From positions 85,354 to 149,353 of the forward strand of contig CAMKTS010000004.1 in the NCBI GenBank assembly GCA_946415755.1: a DNA stretch of 64,000 nt, written 5' to 3'. This DNA is from an uncultured Prevotella sp. Its GTDB lineage: Bacteria > Bacteroidota > Bacteroidia > Bacteroidales > Bacteroidaceae. Shown piece by piece: positions 19,428 through 25,368 of this stretch. Positions within the stretch are counted from its first letter, which is position 1. Each line of letters starts with the position of its first letter. Under the pieces are notes generated by a model. That model ran no database searches. It had not been told where the DNA came from and was given only the letters and a program-made list of their open reading frames with translations. A program made the translations under genes and the position numbers.

Positions 19428-19700
19428 TCATTCTTCTAATGGTGCATGCTTCAATTCCTTAAGTGCTTCGCACAGTTGATCAGGACAAGATGTACGCTTC
19501 ATGCCACAGCGGATGCCCTGCAGTTTACTGATGACATCATCAATCTTCTGCCCCCTCACCAGTGAACTGATTCCTTGCAGGTTGCCGTTGCACCCTCCAA
19601 TGAAGAACACCTGTTGTATCACGTCGTTCTCGTCGGCTGTCACATCAATGACTTGCGAGCATACCCCTATGGGCTTGTACATAATGTGTTTCGTTCTCAT
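19428..19700 (-). CDS. TSCPD domain protein (TIGR03905-like)
   Basis: This small 90-residue protein matches the conserved bacterial TSCPD family: GVCSQVIDVTADENDVIQ near the N-terminus, FFIGGCNGNLQGISSLV in the middle, and the name-giving GMKRTSCPDQLCEALK near the end. The conserved cysteines suggest metal binding, as in the related C-terminal domain of adenosylcobalamin-dependent ribonucleotide reductases. Its function is not established. It appears monocistronic and lies at the left edge of the accessory island. Confidence 0.88.
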   Translation of the reverse strand: MRTKHIMYKPIGVCSQVIDVTADENDVIQQVFFIGGCNGNLQGISSLVRGQKIDDVISKLQGIRCGMKRTSCPDQLCEALKELKHAPLEE

Positions 19701-19777
19701 AATTAGTCTTACTTTATAACATTTTTATTCGTCTTGTGATATTGTACTTCTATAAACGGATCAAAGTCCTGTGATTA

Positions 19778-19900
19778 TCATGCGCCATGGTAATTTATGC
19801 GGACAGAGAAACCATAAGCCCGCATCACGCCTCGGTCGTTGTCTTGATGGTTACGGCGCAGCTCTACGGGTATGGTGAACTCGTCACACTCGGTTCTTAA
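19778..19900 (-). pseudogene. Orphan C-terminal remnant of a surface-protein gene
   Basis: A 40-codon minus-strand frame with no start codon near its beginning (a stop lies directly upstream) reads DEFTIPVELRRNHQDNDRG and AYGFSVRINYHGA, ending in TGA. The AYGFSVR ending recalls the GFSVRC end of FISUMP domains. I read it as the tail of a decayed lipoprotein or adhesin gene. A TACCTTTG box at 19916-19909 remains upstream. The rest of 19701-19998 holds nothing I can assign. Confidence 0.45.
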
Positions 19901-19998
19901 TTATGCGACAAAGGTACAAATATTATTTGTAAATGAGATTTACGCTGCAAAGTTAATAGCTATTTGTTCAGCCAAAGCGAACGAATCGATTGTTTCTA

Positions 19999-21213
19999 TT
20001 ATTTATTTATTACTTCCAATATTAATCCCAAATGATATTCCACAATACCATTATGATATGTGATATCCTTCACCTGTACCAATGCACTTTCTCTGTCTTT
20101 ATGATAGCCTACAAATAGTCGCAGGGCATCGTAACGACGCAGATAACGTTTGCCGTCTGTCTCGTCCAAATATGTATATTTGTTGAGCGTTGTCTGTTTT
20201 AGCTCTCTATACTCTATCTTTTTCGCTCCACTCATAATCTCATCGAAATAGATCTTCTTGATATTGAGTGTCAGCACTTTCATACCTGTAGTGTCAAACG
20301 TTGATTTCTCCTTGACGATTCTTTTCTCCAAGCATTCCTGCTGTGGATTATAGGTATATCCAACAATACTGCCATCCATTATTTTCTGAATAATTATATC
20401 TACCACAGGCAATGGTACGACAAACCACTCTTGTGGCTGATGTTCAACACCTTTTTCGTCAAACACTGACACCTGGAATTGTACTGGCTTTAGCAATTGA
20501 TGAATCAAGTCCTCGTATTTCTGCGAGTTCATGTTAATCACCTTATAGCTTGCCTGAACCTTTACAGGCGCCATCAAGTAAGTAGGTTCGTTTTCCGCAT
20601 TGGCTATACGCTGTTCAACGCTATTGGTTGAGAATCCAATCTTATAGAGATGTTTGACATCTTTGATAGCAGGATCTTGCGATAATGAACTTAGGACATA
20701 GATGTATCCAGTTATTTTATCATTAGCAACAACATCAGAATTGTCAAAGAATCCAGCGTTAGTTTCATCCTGTAATTCAGTGACTGCATATCCATCACCC
20801 ACTACATTCTTACGAAGTGTCTGCAACAAGATATCAGACTCTGTTCCGTTTTCATAGATGCAGCGTGTTCTTGCATCTGGAAGGAAGTTACTACTCTTTT
20901 TCAATTCTCCTATCTTCTCCAGAAGAAGCATCTGACCACTCACAATATAAAAACGTCCTTCAGCAAGAGTCGCTGTCTTGTTAATTTTTACCAGTGAGCG
21001 TCGTCCTTGTTTCAATTCACGATGCACCTTTGCGAAAAGATGTTTATAATCTTCAAAGTTCTCACACAACTTGTGTTGAGCTACATAGTCAGCCTTTTTC
21101 TTGGCAATAACTCTTCTCATGTCCTGCGGAATGTCGAAGAGTTCTTGTTCTTCTCCACTTATATTCAACAGAGGGTCATCAAAAATGGCTTTTAATTCTT
21201 TATCTATGTCCAT
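19999..21213 (-). CDS. GIY-YIG (T5orf172) nuclease with C-terminal ASCH domain
   Basis: This is the likely nuclease subunit of the proposed defence system (404 residues). Residues 40-165 form the family's conserved N-terminal region (DYVAQHKLCENFEDYKHLF, TRCIYENGTESDILLQTL). Residues 169-245 form a T5orf172/GIY-YIG domain: GYIYVL at 169-174, YKIGFS at 190-195, R202, and an ExxxH at E234/H238. Residues 311-404 look like an ASCH domain (LTLNIKKIYFDEIMSGAKKI), a fold of the PUA class that binds nucleic acids or modified bases. The start overlaps the stop of the 75-aa gene by 10 nt (ATGGACATAG) and is preceded by the same AGGATT as that gene. It is last in a minus-strand operon with the helicase. 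Confidence 0.88.
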   Translation of the reverse strand: MDIDKELKAIFDDPLLNISGEEQELFDIPQDMRRVIAKKKADYVAQHKLCENFEDYKHLFAKVHRELKQGRRSLVKINKTATLAEGRFYIVSGQMLLLEKIGELKKSSNFLPDARTRCIYENGTESDILLQTLRKNVVGDGYAVTELQDETNAGFFDNSDVVANDKITGYIYVLSSLSQDPAIKDVKHLYKIGFSTNSVEQRIANAENEPTYLMAPVKVQASYKVINMNSQKYEDLIHQLLKPVQFQVSVFDEKGVEHQPQEWFVVPLPVVDIIIQKIMDGSIVGYTYNPQQECLEKRIVKEKSTFDTTGMKVLTLNIKKIYFDEIMSGAKKIEYRELKQTTLNKYTYLDETDGKRYLRRYDALRLFVGYHKDRESALVQVKDITYHNGIVEYHLGLILEVINK

Positions 21214-21431
21214 AATCCTTTTTCTTTTAATGTCGTTAATGATGCATACATCAGTTTTTCTTTCAGGTTGCCATCCTTCTGAGGTTCACGTCCATTCTTT
21301 TCTATCCATTCTTTTACCTCTGCTACTTTTTGCATTACTCGATCATCAGCAGTGGGCGTTTTTACAAAAGGACGTGCCCCATCCAACAAGGGATCATCCA
21401 GGAGTTCAAGTAATTCTTTCTTAATATCCAT
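21204..21431 (-). CDS. 75-aa helical protein, apparently the detached N-terminal domain of the GIY-YIG protein
   Basis: The protein begins MDIKKELLELLDDPLLDG, which mirrors the start of the following GIY-YIG protein (MDIDKELKAIFDDPLLN). It continues with a helical segment containing EWIEKNGREPQKDGNLKEK. In the GIY-YIG family as I know it, this NGREP segment is usually part of one longer polypeptide. Here it sits in a separate frame, 4 nt after the helicase stop and overlapping the next start by 10 nt. The two initiation regions are nearly identical (AGGATTATGGA). It could be a true separate subunit made by coupled translation, or a split gene. It may mediate contact with the helicase. Confidence 0.75.
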   Translation of the reverse strand: MDIKKELLELLDDPLLDGARPFVKTPTADDRVMQKVAEVKEWIEKNGREPQKDGNLKEKLMYASLTTLKEKGLWT

Positions 21432-21435
21432 AATC

Positions 21436-23523
21436 CTATTCTCCTATTTCTAGTCCACTCAGTTGTCGACGTTTCTGATTCCATATCTTTGCATAGGCAA
21501 CACCCAGCTCCCGTACTTTGGGATCAGGATCATCAACGGAAGGAATCTTTCCATCATGCTCAGCCACATAAACCTTTAATGGACCTTTGAAAAGTATGAT
21601 GGCCTGCTCCAAAGTCATATCGTATTTCTGCTCAGCTATTGTGTCTTGAATAAGCTTCAGAGTCTTTGCATCTACTGATTTCGAGATGACTTCATAGGCA
21701 CGTTGGAAGGGATTGATAGTATCAATCAGATTGATACTCAACTTGTCGATATTGATAAACCTATTGGCAATCTTGATGAGTCTATTACCCTCACTGGGCT
21801 TTTCTTCATCATCAGAGATTGTGGATATCGGATTACCTTTCTCGTCCACAATATCATTACCTTTTATAATTGTATCAAGGAGCAAACGCTGACGAACCTC
21901 CTCAACCTCTTCATCAGTCAAGTCAGGATAACGCTCGCGGATAACCTTTGGTATGAGTTGTTGTGTGATGGTTTCTGCAGTAGTTGAACCGCTTAATGCC
22001 TTTACCACCATGTCGTTTTGTAAAACGGCAGCTTTCAAGTCATCCAATTGACTGGTTACAATCGTTTTCGTTTTCTCACTCGACAGCGGCTTTAATCCTT
22101 CCACAACAATTGTGCGTGTCAAGTCACTATTGTCATCATCTTCATCTTTTATCGACTTGAACTTCCAACTGGGAGCCATCACTTGCTCCATCAGCAATGA
22201 AGCAGTAATTGCTTTCAAAAAGTCGTTTACTGCCACCTTAACTTCAGCTTGTTCTGCTTCAGGCATGGCAATCATATTCACGAAGCGGGCCGTTTCCTTG
22301 CCCTCACAGTCGCGAGTACACCTTCCAATAATTTGTATCACTTCTGTCAGCGAGCCTCGCACACCAACTGTTAGGCACATCTCGCACCACTGCCAGTCGA
22401 AACCTTCCTTCGCGGTACCCAAAGCAATGATGATATCCACATCGTCCCTATCCTTAATGTTTTGCAGATAGCCCTGAACCATGTTGCGCTCTTTCTGCTC
22501 ATCTTCAACAAGGTCGGCCACTTTCAGCATTCTACCATCTTCAGTCTTAACGTAGTAGATGCCTGTATTGTAGTCTTTATGGTCAAAAGTGCCTATCACT
22601 TTCATAATATCAGCAGTTTCCTGATATTTGCCCAAGCCAGTAGAAGCTCGCTGGTTGACGCTGGGAATATGGATGATAGTCTTCTTATGTGTGTCAAGCA
22701 CCTCGCCAATATGGTCCAAATAGGAACCATGATAGAAATGGTAACCCAAGATGAGATTCTTCAGATACTTATAACCATTCAGTTGCTGATAGTAGTTGTA
22801 GGTAATAGGATGGAACTTAGCTTCATCCTCAGCCCTCAATACTGGTATACCATCGCCACGAAAATACGAACCCGTCATGGCAACGATATGTCCAGTGGAG
22901 TTATTCATCACTCTTCGCACTACATCTCCCAAATTTGAATTAGCGTCAGCACTGGTATGGTGGAACTCGTCGATGGCCAACAAGACGTCATTAAAGGCAT
23001 CGTCGTTCAATTCTTTCATGCCATTACGCAGAGTTGCATGTGTACATACCAACACTTGAGTTTTCGCATGCTGGAAAAACTCCAAGAAGCGACCTTTCTT
23101 GTCCAGCTCGTTCTTTACATCTGTCAGGTTGAAGTAAGGTGGCACTTCCCAGTTGGCAAAGAAACCGCCATTCATCAAATTAGTGTTCTTAAACGAACGG
23201 CCAATACTTTTTTCAGGTACTGCCACAACCACCTTCTTAATACCCTGGTTCACCAATTTATCCAGAGCAATATACATCAATGCACGACTCTTTCCTGATG
23301 CTGGTGGGGCCTTAATCAGTAAGAACCGTTTATCACGAGCTTCGTAGGCCAAGGCCTGCATCTCACGCATTCCCATAGAGTTCACGGCTGTTGCCGCACC
23401 CGTCTGTTGATACTTGATATCAACAATGTTGTTGCTAAATTGACTTCGTCTTACTCCTTCTCGTTCGGCAAAGTCCATGTTGTCAGCATGGCTCTGCTCT
23501 CTCTCGTGCGTCGTATGATCCAT
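21436..23523 (-). CDS. Superfamily 2 DEAD/DEAH-type helicase
   Basis: This is a 695-residue ATP-dependent helicase or translocase, probably the motor of the proposed defence system. Motifs in order: Walker A APPASGKS at 72-79, DEFHH (motif II) at 185-189, TGSYF (motif III) at 217-221, ALGTAKEGFDWQWCE (motif V region) at 367-381, QIIGRCTRD (motif VI) at 397-405. The C-terminal 280 residues are helical and acidic (DEDDDNSD near 455) and I cannot assign them. No own promoter is visible, so it is probably transcribed from 24532 through the kinase-like and 51-aa genes. The 126-nt gap upstream contains a 24-bp element shared with the methyltransferase leader and a hairpin (23525-23534/23557-23566) directly abutting the ATG. 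Confidence 0.92.
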   Translation of the reverse strand: MDHTTHEREQSHADNMDFAEREGVRRSQFSNNIVDIKYQQTGAATAVNSMGMREMQALAYEARDKRFLLIKAPPASGKSRALMYIALDKLVNQGIKKVVVAVPEKSIGRSFKNTNLMNGGFFANWEVPPYFNLTDVKNELDKKGRFLEFFQHAKTQVLVCTHATLRNGMKELNDDAFNDVLLAIDEFHHTSADANSNLGDVVRRVMNNSTGHIVAMTGSYFRGDGIPVLRAEDEAKFHPITYNYYQQLNGYKYLKNLILGYHFYHGSYLDHIGEVLDTHKKTIIHIPSVNQRASTGLGKYQETADIMKVIGTFDHKDYNTGIYYVKTEDGRMLKVADLVEDEQKERNMVQGYLQNIKDRDDVDIIIALGTAKEGFDWQWCEMCLTVGVRGSLTEVIQIIGRCTRDCEGKETARFVNMIAMPEAEQAEVKVAVNDFLKAITASLLMEQVMAPSWKFKSIKDEDDDNSDLTRTIVVEGLKPLSSEKTKTIVTSQLDDLKAAVLQNDMVVKALSGSTTAETITQQLIPKVIRERYPDLTDEEVEEVRQRLLLDTIIKGNDIVDEKGNPISTISDDEEKPSEGNRLIKIANRFINIDKLSINLIDTINPFQRAYEVISKSVDAKTLKLIQDTIAEQKYDMTLEQAIILFKGPLKVYVAEHDGKIPSVDDPDPKVRELGVAYAKIWNQKRRQLSGLEIGE

Positions 23524-23524
23524 A

Positions 23525-23566
23525 AGAATATCTTTTCTATCAGCGCTTTTCTCTGGAAGATATTCT
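23525..23566 (-). promoter_or_regulatory. Hairpin abutting the helicase start codon
   Basis: Perfect 10-bp arms (AGAATATCTT at 23525-23534 and its complement at 23557-23566) end one base before the ATG at 23523. Folded, it could mask translation initiation. Confidence 0.45.
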
Positions 23567-23581
23567 CTACGTTTGTCTGTC

Positions 23582-23605
23582 TGCGGCCAAGCTTAAGAGA
23601 CGTTT
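23582..23605 (-). repeat. 24-bp shared leader element, copy upstream of the helicase
   Basis: Contains GCGGCCAAGCTTAAGAGACG on the plus strand and is identical over 24 bp to 28325-28348 in the methyltransferase leader. The copies lie in the same orientation relative to their genes. Similarity extends a few bases beyond both ends. Confidence 0.7.
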
Positions 23606-23649
23606 CGAAATCTTAGTTATTGATTGTTGCGCTGTACTTATTTTCTATT

Positions 23650-23805
23650 TTACTGGGCTTCCTTAGCTGCCTTCAGCATTGCTACCTGCTGTAAGGCTTC
23701 TTCGCGTGTAGCTGACGACGTAGGCCGCCCCAATGAGAGGCGCACCTGCCGTGCAGAGTCCTGCATGCTCTTATAAATTGCATCAATGAATTCTTTCTCT
23801 CCCAT
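23650..23805 (-). CDS. Small 51-aa hypothetical protein
   Basis: The 51-residue frame (MGEKEFIDAIYKSMQDSARQ to AMLKAAKEAQ) starts 2 nt after the stop of the kinase-like gene and reads as an amphipathic helical peptide with a SSATREEALQQVAML stretch. I do not recognise it. The tight spacing and codon use like that of its neighbours support it as real. It could be an accessory or regulatory partner of the kinase-like protein. About 126 nt of leader sequence separate it from the helicase. Confidence 0.6.
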   Translation of the reverse strand: MGEKEFIDAIYKSMQDSARQVRLSLGRPTSSATREEALQQVAMLKAAKEAQ

Positions 23806-23807
23806 AT

Positions 23808-24500
23808 TTACATCCTGTTCGAAGACTTTGCCCTTGGTGAAAGGCTGTTATATTTATCAACACCGCCTGTATCGGATGGGTATATTATTGTGTCAATGAA
23901 ATAAAGGTGTCCGTCTCCGCCAACCAGTACGTTGCCATCTACAGCATCAAAGATGTCATGCAGGCTATTAGTGTAATACGCACCATTGTCCTCAGGACGG
24001 AAGCCTATGCGAAGGAATTCATCATGGATTTCTTGATTGGTGGCTAAGCGAGCATCGTCAATATATGGCTGAACCAATACAGCACAAACATGCCCTTCCC
24101 GATTTTCGGCAAAGCCTATCATCTTATAGGGGCATGCGTCGAAGTATTTATTATGCGCTTTAATGCGTTCAAAGAAAGAGGTGAGATTGTCATCAGAGTA
24201 TCGGAAATCATTTAGTTTTACGATTTCCTTGGAGTTTGGTGACAAATAAACTTCATTTTCAGATCCACGATCAATGAAGTCACCAAACTGACTGCGGTCA
24301 TTAAACCAGCAGCCATGTTCCTCTGCCCACTTACGGAGTCTTACCAGTTGGACAGATTTGCAAGCCGTTGTTCCCGCAAGAGCCTCAATCTCTTCAAGGA
24401 CTCTTCGCGCGGCTTCGGATGCTGCATCCAGTATGCCACACTCTTCCTCATTTCGGCATTCACCTTCTTGTGGTAATCGTTCAGAATAATCTCCATTCAT
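23808..24500 (-). CDS. Polyvalent-protein-type kinase-fold protein
   Basis: The 230-residue protein resembles the kinase-like domain of phage and ICE polyvalent proteins. After an acidic N-terminus come FGDFIDRGSENEVYL near residue 72 (glycine-loop analogue), EIVKLNDFRYSDDNLTSFF (Lys of a VAIK-type motif), FDAVDGNVLV near 193 (D-x-x-x-N catalytic-loop analogue) and HLYFIDTIIY (DFG-like Asp). In phages such domains ride on large multi-domain proteins injected with DNA; here the domain stands alone. A TATCTTTG promoter (24532-24525) precedes it, making it the first gene of the operon kinase, 51-aa, helicase, 75-aa, GIY-YIG. Its substrate is unknown. Confidence 0.75.
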   Translation of the reverse strand: MNGDYSERLPQEGECRNEEECGILDAASEAARRVLEEIEALAGTTACKSVQLVRLRKWAEEHGCWFNDRSQFGDFIDRGSENEVYLSPNSKEIVKLNDFRYSDDNLTSFFERIKAHNKYFDACPYKMIGFAENREGHVCAVLVQPYIDDARLATNQEIHDEFLRIGFRPEDNGAYYTNSLHDIFDAVDGNVLVGGDGHLYFIDTIIYPSDTGGVDKYNSLSPRAKSSNRM

Positions 24501-24524
24501 TGAGTCTTTTTGAGTTTAATGTTG

Positions 24525-24532
24525 CAAAGATA
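24525..24532 (-). promoter_or_regulatory. -7 box for the kinase-helicase-nuclease operon
   Basis: TATCTTTG on the minus strand lies 25 nt before the kinase-like start codon. No further consensus box is visible before the helicase, so it probably drives all five genes. Confidence 0.6.
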
Positions 24533-24563
24533 GAACAAATATCCGAGATTTCCAAATATTTTG

Positions 24564-24758
24564 CTACTTTTTCGCTGCCGTCAGATGACTGGTGCTCGCC
24601 GTCATCTTTTCATAGAGCTTAAACAGGCACTCCAAGCGGGCTTCGTCTGAGGCGAAGGGATAGCCAGGATAGCAACTCTCCACGATATCATCCAGTTTGG
24701 CATGGGCCTCGCGGAGGTCCAGCGGCATCTTGTCGGGGTCATAGAGCTCTGAATTCAT
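24564..24758 (-). pseudogene. Duplicated 3' end of the MmeI-like methyltransferase gene
   Basis: The 64-codon frame encodes ELYDPDKMPLDLREAHAKLD and on to KLYEKMTAST, nearly identical to the C-terminus of the 919-aa methyltransferase. At the DNA level, 24588-24752 aligns with about 25378-25541 with scattered substitutions (roughly 90% identity by eye). No catalytic part is present, so this is a fragment left by duplication, recombination or insertion between the methyltransferase gene and the helicase operon. The flanks 24501-24563 and 24759-24838 hold promoter sequence and nothing else I can assign. Confidence 0.85.
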
Positions 24759-24838
24759 GGGGACAGATACTCATAAGGGGGTTTGAAGGAATAGAGATTA
24801 TTTCTGTCCTACATGTCGTTATTTCAAAATAAAAGTAG

Positions 24839-24846
24839 TACCTTTG
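24839..24846 (+). promoter_or_regulatory. -7 box for the CdiA-like fragment
   Basis: TACCTTTG ends 9 nt before the ATG at 24856, so the transcript would have almost no 5' leader. Confidence 0.55.
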
Positions 24847-24855
24847 CATCTTGTT

Positions 24856-25098
24856 ATGAACGACTTTACAGAAGAGCTGGCAAAACTTCATCTGTTGACG
24901 GGCGCGGAATTCTCTCGGCAAGTTGAACGGATAGTACTCCGCAAGGAGTTCCATCCGCTTGATACTGACGATAATATATTCTCTGTTGGTTGTGAGAAGA
25001 GTGATGACTACCAGAATCTTTTGATTGCTGCAAGGAAAGCTGTAGAGTTTGGATATACCGTCTATATGCTTCCAACCCCCAATAAGACACGCTACTAA
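24856..25098 (+). pseudogene. CdiA EC869-like tRNase domain fragment, apparently frameshifted
   Basis: The 80-residue frame (MNDFTEELAKLHLLTGAEFS, SDDYQNLLIAARKAVEFGY, TVYMLPTPNKTRY) resembles the start of the CdiA-type contact-dependent toxin nuclease domain, also found in polyvalent proteins. The stop falls where homologues continue with a conserved ADF segment. Shifting frame by one base there gives KADFLFTFKRLYEK before another stop (25086-25138). I therefore read it as a truncated, frameshifted toxin or polyvalent fragment. It is the only plus-strand gene in the island and lies between the methyltransferase gene and the duplicated 3' end. The family call is from memory of motifs and is moderate. 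Confidence 0.5.
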
Positions 25099-25131
25099 AG
25101 CCGACTTCCTATTCACATTCAAAAGATTATA

Positions 25132-25278
25132 CGAAAAATAAAACCACCCCTTGCGAGATGGTTTTAAAAGTGGAGTAGGGTTCGTGATGTCTTGCTCCTG
25201 GGGCGGTGTCAATATAGTCTTGCCCCCTCGGGATTCTGCCCGGATAGCCAAAACGGATGTTTTGACGTTGCAAAGATA
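25132..25278 (-). ncRNA. Candidate small RNA downstream of the methyltransferase gene
   Basis: A TATCTTTG box (25278-25271) is followed on the minus strand by a CAAAAC-ATCC-GTTTTG hairpin, a CGGG/CCCG stem and a GGGGC/GCCCC stem. It ends in a terminator-like hairpin with AAAACCA/TGGTTTT arms (25140-25146/25159-25165) and a TATTTTT tail. The expected transcript is about 130 nt. A long minus-strand frame runs through it (to 24739), but that frame also crosses the plus-strand CdiA-like gene and has no family resemblance, so I favour an RNA. The region 25279-25368 holds nothing else I can assign. Confidence 0.4.
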
Positions 25279-25368
25279 CAAAGTTTTCCCGTAACTTCCA
25301 AATTTTTCATCAATTATTTTTTTATGTCAAGTGGCTTGTTCTGTTTGTTCTGTTGCCTGTCCTGTTGC

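Noticed and set aside
24739..25281. A 180-codon minus-strand frame between the duplicated fragment and the methyltransferase gene
   Set aside because: It overlaps the plus-strand CdiA-like fragment, starts at a promoter box and crosses a terminator hairpin. I treat its first part as a candidate RNA instead.
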